A DNA stretch of 64,000 nucleotides from Ailurus styani (GCA_002007465.1 LNAC01000728.1:705915-769914), one strand, 5' to 3'; numbered from the stretch's first letter, positions 1 to 11,554 are shown. Made by a program: numbers and translations. Notes: generated by a model from the letters alone, not told the origin.

Positions 1-699
1 ATTTGCTCCAAAGAGCTATTACCAGCAGAAGTGAGGTAATCGGTGTGAATGCACATTAACCTCTTCAAACAAAGAATGGTGAAGAAAAGCAAGATAATGA
101 AAATTTTTTGAAACAATATATGATATTTTTCCTTCAACTTTTTCTAGATAGCCAAGTTTGAAGTCGGTGGTGCCCATTTAAAAAGGAAAATCACAGAAAC
201 ATACAGGGAAATTTGGAATCAATTTATTTAAAGACATGTTCTTTGCAGCTGTTGTTCATTAGGACACTTTTATTGACGTGTCCAGAAATCTTTCCTAGTA
301 GTTTAGGCACGCGGGGGCTTTGAGCCCTATGAAGTATAGCAAATTGCAGATGAATTGGTCCAGAAGTGTAGGTTTGTTTTAAAAAAAATGCTTTGTAAAA
401 TAGAATATTCTCAAGGGAGTGATTGGTGGGGGAAGGGAAGTATGTACTGACACTTAAAAGATCCTTGACCTTCTGGAATGCACATCTAAACTTCTGCAAC
501 AGTAGCCCAACAGAACTGAAACTCAGTGTTCAAAACCACTTTAATAAAGCCCACTTTCTCCAAGCATCCCAAACAAAATGATCCAGGGATAGTTTATAAT
601 AAGGTGATACTTGCTTTAAGAGATCGGTTTCACTGAGAAGACTTTGTATTGGTGCATCACAGATTTTCTGAGTCTCGGGAAGAGTAAGAGTGTGCCAAG
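1..699. other. Unassigned non-coding stretch
   Basis: I recognise no gene or repeat here. Open frames are short and begin with non-ATG codons; for example the antisense frame ending near 499 begins with TTG. Composition is ordinary AT-rich mammalian intergenic or intronic DNA. Confidence 0.5.
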
Positions 700-1180
700 T
701 GGACTTGGCAAAAGATGGAGAAGGGAAAAGAGTTCTTCAGTAGATGGAATAGTATAGTCAAAGGGCTGGAGGCTAAGAGTACAAGGCAAGTGTGGAAGAA
801 CTATAAGCATTGTTCATTGATTGTTCTTTTCTTCTTTATTTCATAAACATAAATTGTGCTCCTACAGTATGCTGGTATGATTCTGAGTAATCACTAAGAC
901 CCATCTCCAGTATCACGCAATTGGCAGTACAACAAAGAAGATGGAGATTAAGCAATTTCTGTGCAGAGTGTTGGTTTAGGAAGAGGTAGTAATGAGTCCT
1001 GCAGGAGCTTAGTGGTGCAGGGGCAAAGAGAGGGTATGCATTTTTTGGGGGGATAGTATTGGCAAGGCAAGACATCCCAGCAAAATGTAACACCTGAACT
1101 GAGTCCTGAAGAGCAAGGAGAAGAAAACCATATGGGAATTGGGAAGAAAGGGTCTTCCAGGTCAAGGAGCGATGGTTGGG
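700..1180 (-). mobile_element. L2 LINE fragments, antisense
   Basis: From about 836 the sequence follows the reverse complement of an L2 3' end (pattern: ATAAACAT..TTGTGCTCCTACAGTATGCTGG), then the antisense L2 body (ACCTGAACTGAGTCCTGAAG, GGTCTTCCAGGTCAAGG). The piece at about 700-805 (AAGGGCTGGAGGCTAAGAG) resembles another antisense L2 segment. Strongly eroded, non-autonomous fossil; no coding potential. Confidence 0.5.
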
Positions 1181-2009
1181 GTTCTGTGACTGTGTTAGCT
1201 TTTTAGGTGGTGACTCCCTGGATTGTGGAATGGGGGCTCCCAGTGGAAGACCAATGAAGGTTGGCCAACAGCCGCCATATATGGGCTGCATGGAAGAGGA
1301 GACAGTTAGTGAGGCAAAGTAGCCACAGGGTCAGAAGCTTGGCTGTCTCTCCTCTGGGAACCCTCACCGAGCACCGCAAGGCTCTGTCCACCACTCTATG
1401 GGCTCACTGTGGTAATAACACACCCTTCTGTCTGTTCATTTACTTGTACTCTCTGAAAGAGGGCTGTAGCTTAGTTGCATCTGTGCTTCTACAGCCTGGC
1501 TTCGTCATGGAGTGATTAGAAACGGGTGCAGGGGAGGCGTCACGGGAGGTATAAAGTAGGCCCTAGGAGTGTGAAACCTAACACATAGTAGGTAGTCAGA
1601 AATGCCTGTGGCCTTGAATTGGCGAATGAGTCGATAACTCTGACCTTGCCAGCATTCTCACTTAGTAGTGAGGTTTCAAAAAGTCAGGACGTTGAAGAAA
1701 GACAAGGTCTTGCTGTTATTTAATCAAGCTGAGCCCGCGTTTCTGGAAAGTGGAGACAACATCTGCCCTTTTAGATTGGGATTGGGATAATTAGATATAA
1801 TATATGAGATAGACCTGGCAGGTATTTAGATCCTGAACACATTGTTGGTTTTATTTAGAAATAAATAACGAGAAGGGACGAGGACAACCTTTAATCTGTT
1901 CCTCAGATGGGCTCTCCTTAGCTCTCCATCCCTAGGGTGCCTGCTTCCCCATCTACTCGTCCTCCATGACGTACCTCATGATTCATTGAAAAAGAAAGGT
2001 TATTAGAGT
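1181..2009. other. Unassigned stretch, weak L2-like 3' end inside
   Basis: Mostly unrecognised. Around 1430-1640 there is weak similarity to an L2 3' terminus on the + strand (ACACATAGTAGGTAGTCAG), too degraded to call firmly. No coding evidence. Confidence 0.35.
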
Positions 2010-2782
2010 TGAACTCATATGTCTCCCCACAACGTCTCATCCTCCCGTGTCAACGCCCACACTCTCTGTCTCCCTCTGTCACCTTGGAAGAAGGGTGCCT
2101 GCTTCTGTCCAAGGGCAACACCCAAACTTGTATACTGAACCTTGCCTCCACTTGGCAATTGAGATTTCTCTTCTGTTATCATTCTCACTCTCCCACCCCA
2201 GCAACTTCTCTTTCCCTACAGCATCATTGCCATCACATTACAACCACGCTGTCATTTCTCCCCTTCATCCCCACATCTCCAACATATCTCTGCACCAGTG
2301 CACACCAATTTTACTTAACTGCTTTCTCCACCGTCCTTCTCATGTCAATGTCTAACCTTAATCTTCTCTGATTTCTACTCTGTCCCCCCCATATCACTGA
2401 GGTTGCTTTAGACAATATCAGCAATGGCCTCCATGTTGTCACATCCAATAGTTCCTTCAAGGGTTTGGCCTTATGTGACCTCTCAGAAGCTTTCAGGACA
2501 AATGACCTCATTTTGGAAACACTTCCCTTCTCTGCTTCAGTGGAAACACTCTTTCCTGATTTTTCTCCTACCTTTCTCCTTGTTCTGTGTCAGTGTCTTT
2601 TGTTGGATTGTTCTCCTTTACCAAATCATTAAATGTTGTGCCCCAAAGCTAAGGGATCCACTGTCTTCTCTGTCTATACTGTCCAGCTACATCATCTCCT
2701 TCAGCTTGCAAAACTACTCATTTGCTGATAGTTTCCAAACTTAATCTCTAGCAATGACCTTGCTCATTCGCCTCCTTGACAT

Positions 2783-2800
2783 TTACATTTATAAATGTAA
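2783..2800. repeat. 18-bp perfect palindrome
   Basis: TTACATTTA followed by its exact reverse complement TAAATGTAA, lying in the L2 relic. AT-rich, so it may be chance or a small template-switch product. Confidence 0.85.
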
Positions 2801-2896
2801 TGGGTGTCTCAAAGTTGACATGTTCAAAACCAAAGCCCTCTTCTCTGTTCTCTTAAGCTTTGAAAATGGCCCCACCTTATTTAGTTGATAGCTTCC

Positions 2897-2912
2897 ACTT
2901 TTTAAAAAATAT

Positions 2913-2947
<35 letters not shown>

Positions 2948-3185
2948 TTTGAGAGAGAGAGAGAGTGTGTGTGTGAGCAAGAGAGAACATGTGCATGAGC
3001 GAGGGGAGGGGCATAAGGGGAGGGAGAGGGAGAGAATCTTACACAGACTCCACTCTGAGTCCAGAGCCCAAAACATGGGTCTCCACTCAGGGCTCAATCT
3101 CACAACCCTGAGACCATGAGCATGATATCATAACCTAAGATCATAAAACCAAGAGTCAGTCATCCATCCGTCTAACACACCCAGG
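2897..3185 (-). mobile_element. CAN-SINE (tRNA-Lys-derived), antisense, old
   Basis: Reverse-complement tail TTTTTAAAAAATATTTA followed by an expanded (TTTA)n run (about 2906-2950), then GAGAGAGAGA, then the diverged tRNA-derived head ending near CACACCCAGG. Inserted into the L2 copy, so younger than it. Many substitutions in the head and no clear target-site duplication point to an older subfamily. Confidence 0.85.
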
Positions 3186-3984
3186 CTATCCTGCCCCTTT
3201 CTTTCACTCACTCTCTGCATCCACTCCATGAGCATGTTTCGTGTGTGTGCACTTTTTTTCCACCTACTACCACCGTTCTAGCCCACGCCCTCACCAGCTC
3301 CCTCCCGGACTGCTACAATGACCACCTGAGTAGTCTCCCCTTCCACTCCCACTCCCTCCCATTTCATACTCCATACAATTCCAAGGGTGGTATTTTCAAA
3401 ACTGAAATAAAGGTCTTCCCTAAGTTTCAATTCCTCCAGGATATCCTCCTGATAGCACTTAGGATGAATCTCTGACTCCGGGGTAAGTATCCTACATGAT
3501 CTGGCCCCAAACGAACTTCTCTACCTCTTCTAGGATCATTTCCAACCTCGCTTCTCTCCCTAAGCCTCTTTCTTTCCATGAAACACACCAGGCTCAGTGT
3601 TTCTGATGGCTTCTCTGCATGGAATGCTTTCTGCCTGATCTTGGCATGGTTGCCTTTTAGCCTAAATGTCACTCAGAGACAGCCTTTCACTTTAATCTCC
3701 CCACTCATGAACTGTTCTCTGCATAGCCATCATCACCCATCACCGTCAGATTGCTTCTGTATTATTTGTCAGAATGTGTGTCTATTTGACCACTCCATTC
3801 CCAACTAGAATATCATCTTTACTGGAGAAGTGTCTTTGTCCCTATTTTACAACGCATTATCCTCAAGACATAGAATGGATCTGGGCACATAGTGGGGGCT
3901 TAAAATTAAACAAAAATAAGCATTGAGTGAATTGATCTCCTTATGGTGCTGAAATGAACCTTTGAGATCATTCTAGTCCAACAC

Positions 3985-4065
3985 CCTCATTTTACACATG
4001 GGGGAACTGAAGCCCAGAGAGGTATCATTATTTTCCCAGAATCACTTTAGTGAGCAGTGAGAAAT
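3985..4065 (-). mobile_element. MIR SINE fragment, antisense
   Basis: CCCTCATTTTACACATGG and GAACTGAAGCCCAGAGAGG are the reverse complement of the MIR core ending. Ancient mammalian tRNA-derived SINE, short fragment. Confidence 0.65.
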
Positions 4066-4539
4066 ATCTTCCACATTTGCCCCTTAGAACCCTCTTTTGT
4101 TTGAAATAATACCAGGGACCTGCATATAAAAATCAATATACATGAAACCCTACTTTATATTATGTGAGGGTACATCAGGTCAGTTGCACAGGCTAGTCTC
4201 AGGAATGAACTCTGATGGGACATACATCTCCCCACAGGTAATCTCTAAAATCCCAGCAAGTCCTACAGAGTAAAGAGCTGGGGTTCTGGAAGCCCTAGGA
4301 AACTGTAGCCCTCAAGTAGGTAGTTTCCACATATGTTTGAGGAGAGGACAAATGTTGAATTTTGTTAGAGTGATAGAAAACACATGTGTTTTCTCACTTC
4401 ATATCCCAGAGAAGTTAACTGTCAGTCTCTGCTCTTAGCTCCCATTTCTTCCGCCCTTAAAAGACCAAGTATGTGCCAACATGGCTACATCCCAGACATT
4501 TGAGCAATATGAGGCGGGATGATTGGGCAGGGTCGAAAA
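4066..4539. other. Unassigned non-coding stretch
   Basis: No gene, repeat or strong motif recognised. Confidence 0.4.
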
Positions 4540-4800
4540 GAAAGGCCTTGGATGTCATTGGAAGGTGTTTGGCTTTTAAAATTTCTTTTCTCTAAAGTCA
4601 GTGTTTTGCCATTTAACATTTTAGGCAGAGAAGTGATGTGATCAGATCCAAATTTCAAAAGGATCTCGCCGGCTCTACATGCGGGGGATGGAGAAGAGGA
4701 TAAGACCGAGAAGCCAGGACGGATTCGAAGGTCGTTACGCTAATCTGTGCAAGAGATGACTGGGGCCGGAAAGAGGGCAATGGCAGTCAGGATACAGATA
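4540..4800 (-). mobile_element. L2 LINE fragment, antisense
   Basis: AGAAGTGATGTGATCAGATC, TTTCAAAAGGATCTCGCCGG and GCAAGAGATGACTGG match in order the antisense L2 body (the L2 block that encodes the segment after the RT palm). Eroded fossil. Confidence 0.65.
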
Positions 4801-5409
4801 AGTGAACAGACTTGAGGTACAATCATATTAAGGACATACGGTTAACAAGACTTGATAATTAGGCGTGGCCAGAGGCTGGTCTCCAGCCAGTGAAAAGAAG
4901 GCAGAAGGAATACAAGCAATTCTCCAGTCATCTCCTCTAGAATTCTTATCCTGGGTCCTATACACACCTTTCTGCTAGGTCTGCTTTCGGTAGCTGTCTC
5001 TGAGGCAATCTTAGAAGCTACATTTACAGGATGGTAGGGCTCCCCTCGGACTTTTACATGAGAAGGAAGCATGCCTCTGTCTTAGGTAAGCCCCTGTGAT
5101 TTTATATATCCTTCGAGCTGTGTAGCATTTATCCAAACCCAGGTGTGGCGGAAGGAATGCCTATGCAAATCCCGAAACCTCAGCGGTAAGGATTCCTGCA
5201 ACAGCTTCAAAGGACCAATGCACAGAGCCATCAATTTAGGACTTCCCAAGACAAACCCATTTGATGATTCCATCAAAGGCCGTGGTAGAGGATGTTATGG
5301 AAACATGTTCTTGAGTTTCTGAGGCCTTAGAAATACTTCCATCCTTTGCTCCACTTATATTATTTTAGCCAAAATAAAGAACCCGAGTCTACACAAAGAG
5401 TGATATAAA
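4801..5409. other. Unassigned non-coding stretch
   Basis: No recognisable gene or interspersed repeat. Two antisense frames of 64 and 76 codons show no family resemblance and are treated as chance. Confidence 0.4.
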
Positions 5410-5620
5410 GAAGTATTTCTTACACTCTTGTTTATCTTAGGAAAAAAGCCGACATCAACATAGATGTCTAACAATATACAACTGAGATTAAATATGTGTT
5501 GGTACATTCAAAACCTGCACTATTCATAATCTCGAACCAGAAGAATATATAAAAGGCCATGGAAAATGCCTCACTGTTTAATATTGAATGATCTAAAAAG
5601 AATTGAGATTTCTGTGTATT
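5410..5620 (+). mobile_element. Old L1-type LINE fragment
   Basis: TGTTTATCTTAGGAAAAAAG, then ..CATAGATGTCTAACAATA.. and ..GTTGGTACATTC.. resemble the segment of ancient mammalian L1 copies that reads 'aaattggaaacaacc..tggtacatc..aatgg'. Heavily diverged. Confidence 0.4.
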
Positions 5621-5739
5621 GATTATGCCAAATTACTCCAAATTACTGAGGTTTTTACTTTATGGGCAATGGAGTTTTTCAATTAAAATCAGTTGCAGTT
5701 ATTCATTCAGGAAATATATTGAAAACCTAGAGCCACTCT

Positions 5740-5900
5740 GGGCAACACAGTAGACTTTAGCCCCATGTGGCTGTTCACACTCTAAACGGACTGATGTTAA
5801 GGAAAATGGAAAGTCTGGTTTACCAGCCGCACTGGTCACATTCAAGGGCTTCTTAACCACATGTGGCCAGTGGCTACCATTCCATCAGCACCGACACTGG
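5740..5900. mobile_element. hAT-Charlie MITE, MER3-like
   Basis: Contains two copies of the diagnostic pattern CC(C/A)CATGTGGC (5762 and 5860), followed by CAGTGGCTACCATTCC, as near the ends of MER3-type non-autonomous hAT DNA transposons. Family name is from memory. Confidence 0.5.
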
Positions 5901-5954
5901 CATTTCCATCACCACTGAGGTTCTAGTGGACCGCCCTGATCTGAAGTTTACCAT

Positions 5955-6050
5955 GCCCGTACTATGTGCTGGAGACTCAGCAAAGAATATAACACAGTTC
6001 TGTCCTCCAGGTTCTTACAGCCCAGTGGAAGAGACAGAGAAGCAAAGAAA
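5955..6050 (-). mobile_element. L2 LINE 3' fragment, antisense
   Basis: ACTATGTGCTGGAGACTCAG.. and TTCTTACAGCCCAGTGGAAG correspond to the reverse complement of the L2 3' region. Confidence 0.55.
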
Positions 6051-6264
6051 ATCAGAGTGCCCTGTCATACTTAGGGGTCTTGTGCCCATCCTGCCAGATG
6101 CCATCCCAGTACCTACAGCCGGAGGGGCTCACCGTCAAAGCTTCCCGTCTCGAGGAATCAATGTCATGGTATAATCACTAAATTGTGCGCAGAAATAAAG
6201 CGTAATTGACCAAGACGCTCAGGGAACGGGTTGCATTGCGGAAAATTAATGTAGTTTCTTCACT

Positions 6265-6625
6265 CATTCAGTAAATGCCACCCATGTCAGCTAGATACCA
6301 GCTATGTTATAAGTAATACAGAGATTCGCTCTCTTCTTAGAGTGAAATGGCCTCCATCCTTACGGAGAGCATGCTCTTGGCAGGCAAAAGAAATATAGAC
6401 ACATAAAATATCTGGAATATCAGACAGTGGTAAGAGCTAGAGAGAAGAATAGAGTGGATCAGGTGGGGGGCTAGGAGAAAGGAAGGAATGCCAGGTGGTG
6501 AGGTGGGAGTCAGGGAGTATAAAGAAAGGGGTGTTATCTTAAATAGGATTTCATAGAAGGCCTCACTGAGAGCATGATAATTACACAGAAACCTGAAAGA
6601 AGCAATTCATACTGGATCTTCCATT
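6265..6625 (-). mobile_element. L2 LINE fragment, antisense
   Basis: Begins CACTCATTCAGTAAATGCC and continues through AAGGCCTCACTGAGAGCATG and CAGAAACCTGAAAGAAGC, the order seen in antisense L2 copies. Confidence 0.65.
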
Positions 6626-6689
6626 TGAATAAAAGTCCTTTAGAAGCCCATGTGTTATAGGAGACAAGGTATTATTAATATAATACTAA

Positions 6690-6830
6690 TCTACCATCTC
6701 TACTAATTTATTGGGGTCTTCAGGCAAGCCATTATTCCCCTTGGGTCCTCAGTCTCTCCATTTTCATTTTATGTGTTTGGACTAGATGGTGTCTGAGAAT
6801 ACTTCTGGCTTTTACAATTTCTGACTTAAA
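6690..6830 (+). mobile_element. MIR-family SINE fragment
   Basis: GGTCCTCAGTCTCTCCATTT and TTTGGACTAGATGGTGTCTG resemble the MIR/MIR3 block 'cctcagtttcctcatctgtaaaatg..ggactagatg'. Diverged. Confidence 0.55.
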
Positions 6831-6874
6831 TACATCAGGAAGGGGAAGAAAATTCTATGTGCTACCTGTTAAGT

Positions 6875-6990
6875 TCATACATTCACTCAACAAACATTAA
6901 CCAAAAGCCCAAGATGTGCCAGGCTTGTTGGAAAAAGGAAAGATGACAAGGTTAAGAAGATGATTCTATCTTTGAGGAGCTTGCAGAGAA
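6875..6990 (-). mobile_element. L2 LINE 3' end, antisense
   Basis: CATTCACTCAACAAACATTA, GATGTGCCAGGCTTGTTGG and TTTGAGGAGCTTGCAGAG are the reverse complement of the L2 3' terminus. Confidence 0.65.
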
Positions 6991-7529
6991 ATGAGAGAGG
7001 TAGGCGAGACTTCTCCCTGTGACTTGGAGGCTTTGCCTGCACTTCTCTGCTGCCGGCTGAGCAGCGAGGGCTCCCTGCCCTCCACACCTTCCAGCCACAT
7101 TGTACACTCATCCCGGAGAGGCCCAGAGCCCAAGACCATCAATCACACGCAGCTGTCCAAAGAGGGCCGGACATCTCCGCATCCCCAGGGTCCAGCCTCT
7201 CCCTTCAGGAGAAATGTGCCCTAGATGAGGGAGCTGTCTCCATGGATGATGATGATGATGGATGGCCCAAGGAAAGCATTTTTCATCTCCGAGCGGTACA
7301 CGTGTGCATTCTCACTCCGGGGCCAGGTTCTGACTGGGATCCTGCTGTTCTCTGTTTTCGTAGCTGTTGTCACCTTTTCCCCCTCTACTGACAAATGGAC
7401 CCATTTTGCAGCCTGAGTGACTCATGACTGTTTGAGGAAGTCTAGATTAACTCATTGTGGCAGAGGAGGCAAATGAAGACAACTATTTCCAACTTGCCGT
7501 CTTCAACCTCCATCTTTATCTTAGCGCAC
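6991..7529. other. Unassigned stretch with short (GAT)n run
   Basis: No gene recognised. A short GAT trinucleotide run lies at about 7243-7262. Small frames across 6991-7416 have no family resemblance. Confidence 0.4.
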
Positions 7530-7970
7530 CCCTACTGAAAAGCCTCTAATGGTTCCGTCTTGTCCGTGGGATATTATCCAAGGTCCATTTCCATCTGGCT
7601 CAGACGACTCCAACCTTCGCTCCCACTACTAAACTATGCAGGCAGAACTCTCACTCAAACATGCCGTGGATTTTCCCACATCCACACCAAAGCCACGTGA
7701 TTGATTCCTGCCAACCCCTCGCCCAACTGTGTGGCCTCTGCAAAGCTGTCCCTGATTGCCCCGGGCCACTGAAATCTCTTGTTCTTCACGTGGTCATTTA
7801 GCACAAAGCTTGGGGTGCTGAGAGCTTTTGTTCACAGATGAAAGCCTGAAGTTCCTTGTCACTTCTGGGCCAGAGGAACCTTGTCCTATCCACCCCTCCC
7901 CCGCAACAGCACCAGGCCCAGTGCCCAGCACATGGAAGTTGTTGTACAAAATCGAGTTAGCTGATTGATT
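7530..7970 (+). mobile_element. L2 LINE fragment
   Basis: GAAAAGCCTCTAATGGTTCC matches the L2 block 'aaaccctccaatggcttcc'. The copy then runs through a degraded body to CAGTGCCCAGCACATGGAAG, the L2 3' end pattern. Confidence 0.6.
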
Positions 7971-8344
7971 CTTTCAGTGGCCCTCTCTAATGTGCTGTGA
8001 TTCCATCAACAAGTGGGCAGGCAACCAAGTTTCAGAGCTAGAGCTTTGATCAGCTTAAGATGAGGTTCAGGGGTTGACCAGCCCTAGAAACACAGACACA
8101 CAAACAGTTTTCTCTGGAACCCAAAGCCAATGTTGACCAATGAGTCGTGAGTTGGGCATTTCTGATTCAGAGAGAGCAGCTTTCTGAACCAAAATAATTC
8201 AAATTACTGGCTTAGTCACCCATTCAAATTTGCCTGCATTGATCTGTCTTAAATAATAGATGGGTCTCTCTCTTCTCTGGGACCCTGCAAGCTTTATGAA
8301 AGAATTGTACTTTCAACTACACAATGAAAGGGTTTTGAAGTAAA
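7971..8344. other. Unassigned non-coding stretch
   Basis: No recognisable gene or repeat. Confidence 0.4.
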
Positions 8345-8480
8345 ATAATCTTTGATGCAAACTCTGGGTCCATTAGAATCACCTAGACGGCTCGTTCCAG
8401 CACATGGGTTGGGTTTGGCCCCCACAGTTCCTGACTCAGTGGGTTTGAGGTGGGTCCTGAGGATCTGAGGCAGACATCAC
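8345..8480 (+). mobile_element. hAT-Charlie MITE, MER20-like
   Basis: Follows in order the pattern 'catcagaatcacctggagggcttgtt..ccccacccccagagtttctgattcagtaggt..gggtggggcctgagg': here CATTAGAATCACCTAGACGG, TTCCTGACTCAGTGGGTTTG and GGTGGGTCCTGAGGATC. Terminal parts degraded. Confidence 0.65.
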
Positions 8481-8879
8481 TGGTCACATTCTCGAGTCCT
8501 CAACCCCATCCTAACACTTCTCTTTTTGTTTACTCTTTCCAAGACTTTGTCTATGTAATGTCATCCTTTTGTATAGATATTATCTTAGCTTATGTAAAAT
8601 TTTTGCATTTCAATGATTCTTCTCAATTATAAAGGGTCTATCCCCTGTCCATGATATACACTTAGAGGTTAGCATAACTCAAAGATAAAATTTCACCAAA
8701 TAAAATGAACTTTTGGAATTTGGGATGAAACATGACCCTAAAAACCAGGATAAGAATGACTCCACCCTTGTACAGGAATGGAAGGTTATTAAGCAAACAT
8801 TCAGCCCAAAGTGATTCCGTAAGGAGATGAATTTGACCAATTAATTTGACTCATTAAATTGATTCAGGATTCAACTTTT
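8481..8879. other. Unassigned non-coding stretch
   Basis: AT-rich; no recognisable gene or repeat. Confidence 0.4.
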
Positions 8880-8985
8880 TGTCTGTTTTGCCCATTTCTC
8901 AATCTCCAGCTCCTGGAACAGAGGCTGGCACTAAAAGTGGCTGGCAGTCATTAAATATTTGTGGGATGAATAAATGAATTTAAAA
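8880..8985 (+). mobile_element. L2 LINE 3' end
   Basis: GAACAGAGGCTGGCACTAAA and CATTAAATATTTGTGGGATG followed by AATAAATGAA form the typical L2 3' terminus. Confidence 0.7.
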
Positions 8986-10771
8986 ATAAACATCTCCCTC
9001 ATACACTCTGGATAATTTAGAGGTCTCTAGAATGGGCACAAGCGCCGGCAATTGGGAGGGGGGTTGCAGCACTTAAATATTTTGCCTCAAAATAAGCCAT
9101 TTATGAAAGACTAATCATGAACGGGCTATGACTGGTTTTCAGGCGCTGCGACAGATTTCCACTTGTATGTGCAAACACGCGTGTGGACAGGAGCTATACA
9201 CCCAACTGTCTCCTTTGAATAGTTGCGCAAAGCATCCTGCATCCACTTGTACGCTCTGTGTGGTGCGTGGGTCCATCCAAATGCTATTACACAGGGTTTT
9301 CTACTTTAAATTAGAATCCCTTCTGGGCACACATCAGTTCAGAATCCAAAATTAAATGCAACATGGGAAGCACTGTAAGGGACCCTGCTTCCTACTGTGT
9401 ATTACATGAAATACTGAAGCCTTTTCTTTAATGTCTTTCCAATTAAAGCAAATAAGCTAAGCAATATTGTTGGCTTATCCCAGTGCCCTTTTACCAAAAC
9501 AAAATCGGGTTCTCTATGCACGTGGTTTGCGACATTTAATCAATAAACTGGAATGATTTGAGGGCCTGGCTGTCTTAATAAGGAGACTGTGAAAACACGG
9601 GGCAGTAAATTCGATTCAAGAAATTTTCTAAAATGAGGGAAAATTACATTATAAAAGTGACATTAACATTCCAGAGTCCTGAAACCTCAGGACTGCAAAG
9701 CCCCTGAGCCAAGTGGGGATCAATGTGGAACCTGACACTCAGATCCGCTCTCGGGGTGTGGAAGGTACAATGCGTTAGGAATAGCGGCCTCATCCCCAAA
9801 AGCTGCAGGAGACCTTTTCCCTCTCCACCACTGGGCAGCTGCTTGGACTAACACCTTTGACAGATCCTGAAAGTGTTTCACTCCCTGCCATCCCTTGGCA
9901 AAGAGCGGCTGAAGGCTGGCCGAGTGTTTGCTCCAACATTCTTGTTAATGACCCAGCTGTGAAACCGCGGGCAGGGCAGCCTCTCGGGTGTGCTCATTAC
10001 AATATTTCATTTTTCTTGCTTAATTTCAGGCAGGGCTTCCTCCATACATACATATATCACGCTCTGTGCAAGCCAGAACTTTTATCTGCATTGAGGGGTT
10101 TAGAGGGTTCTTTTCTCTTGCTCCATGGGACAAGAAAAATCATTGTTTCCCCTTTCGATTTAGGGATTTGATTTGTGCAGGTTTACCTTTCAAGCTTCTG
10201 TTTCAGTGGTGCAAACTCTCAGGTTTGTGTGCATTTGCTTGGATTTACTGAACCGGGTTTAATTCTTGATTTATAATGTGTAGGCTTCAGACGAAGAATG
10301 AATTTTGATTTAGGGTAACGCATTCTATATGGCTTCTATTTTCCACTCAGAGTCAACTCTTAGTTGATTTTAGCACAACTGAATTATGGCTTTTCTTCGA
10401 AGCCCTGTTGGATGAAATTAAGATGGATTGAAAATCAAATGTTCCCCATATAACGACATGAAATAAAGTTTCTTCTCCGCAAGGCTGGATGACAAGAGGT
10501 GGGTTCCCCAGAAAAGAGCACCCAGGCTTCTCCGTAGGCCAGCTGATTGTCAGTAGGTACTAGAGACCTCTGGCCCTTCTCTCAAGACCATAGATTTGTT
10601 TCTTCATTACTCAGTATTTTCGAAAAGATCCCCAAGATGTTTCACACTGTGTCACATCACAGGGTAACATACTCTCATCCTCAAGCTGCCAGATCTTTCA
10701 ATGCATTGATGAATACCCAGTGTTCTGAATCATTCAAAGAAACAAGCAAAAAAATAAAAAATAAAAAAATA
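8986..10771. other. Repeat-poor stretch; candidate conserved non-coding DNA
   Basis: About 1.8 kb in which I recognise no interspersed repeat, unlike almost all of its surroundings. It keeps isolated CpGs in otherwise AT-rich sequence (GCGCAAAG near 9225; CACGTGGTTTGCGAC near 9519) and has several AATTAAA/TTTAAT-type motifs plus ACATTCCAG near 9665. CpG retention outside an island and absence of repeats are typical of constrained non-coding DNA, but conservation cannot be seen from one sequence. No exon signature recognised. Confidence 0.35.
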
Positions 10772-10789
10772 ACATCACATACTAGTCTT

Positions 10790-10981
10790 TTTTTTTAAGA
10801 TTTTATTTATTTGATGGAGAGAGATACAGTGAGAGAGGGAACGCAAGCAGAGGGAGTGGGAGAGGGAGAAGCAGGTTCCCCACTAAGCAGGGAGCCTGAT
10901 TCGGAGGCTTGATCCCAGGACCCTGGGATCATGACCTGAACTGAAGGCAGACGCTTAACGACTAAGCCACTCAGGTGCCCC
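10790..10981 (-). mobile_element. CAN-SINE, antisense, with 18-bp perfect target-site duplication
   Basis: Tail-first orientation: TTTTTTAAGATTTTATTTATT, purine-rich GAGAGAG block, then the reversed tRNA-Lys-derived head ending GCCACTCAGGTGCCCC. Flanked by an exact 18-bp duplication ACATCACATACTAGTCTT at 10772-10789 and 10982-10999, the hallmark of L1-mediated retrotransposition. The perfect duplication argues for a fairly recent insertion. Internal RNA polymerase III box A and box B regions of the tRNA head are recognisable. Confidence 0.95.
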
Positions 10982-11129
10982 ACATCACATACTAGTCTTA
11001 ACGTACATGTAGTGTATTCTTCTATTTGGGTCTTTGGAGCCTATGCCCTAAAAGTAGGGCAGCTCTCAATATCCAGTTGATGGAAATGATCCATTCTCCA
11101 ATCACACTGGGGTAACAGGCAATGGTTTT

Positions 11130-11250
11130 CAAAATGTTAGAACAAATGCATCAACTGGGTGAAGGGTACACTGGGCCTCTCTGTACTATCTCTTACAATT
11201 GCATGCAAATCTATACTTATTTCAAAATTTAAAAAGTTTAAAAAATGCAC
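11130..11250 (+). mobile_element. Old L1 3' end
   Basis: CAACTGGGTGAAGGGTACAC, GGCCTCTCTGTACTATCTC and ATACTTATTTCAAAATTTAA match the 3' terminus of ancient mammalian L1 subfamilies. Confidence 0.65.
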
Positions 11251-11554
11251 TTCTTTCAAATCAACTGTCCATTGAGTAAAAATGAACATAAAGCCAATAG
11301 CGTCGTGATGGAAGGTGGCTTCCTAGTTATCAGTAATGGGGTAAATGGGACCATCGTGGGTCTCTATCTCCTCATCCTTAAAAACAAAAAATACAGTGAT
11401 TGAAACTCAGAATGGTATCATCCAACTTAAAAATTTTAAGTATGAGTTTTGAGAAACCATGAAAGACATTTTATAAATCCTATGTCATTCTCATAAAAGA
11501 TAACAGACAGTAAAGATCTTAATGAATTAACATGGCAATAAGAGTTGGTAAAGG

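Larger units (their letters stand above)
2010..3930 (+). mobile_element. L2 LINE copy with reverse-transcriptase relic, split by a SINE
   Basis: One of the longer L2 (CR1-clade LINE) copies here. From about 2400 a translated relic of the L2 RT can be followed: CDLSEAF lines up with the DLSAAFDT motif, and around 2800 the GTGTCTCAAAGTTGACATG region matches the L2 block encoding HLKLNMSKTEL. After the SINE, 3275-3330 matches the block encoding RLDYCNSLLTGLP and 3495-3512 contains ACATGATCTGGCCCC. The copy ends near 3925 with the L2 3' terminus (GGGCACATAGTGGGGGCTT). The frame is broken many times; the element is dead. The 5' limit (2010-2400) is the least certain part. Confidence 0.72.

Noticed and set aside
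836..1291. 151-codon antisense frame
   Set aside because: Mostly covers antisense L2 remnants; no family resemblance.
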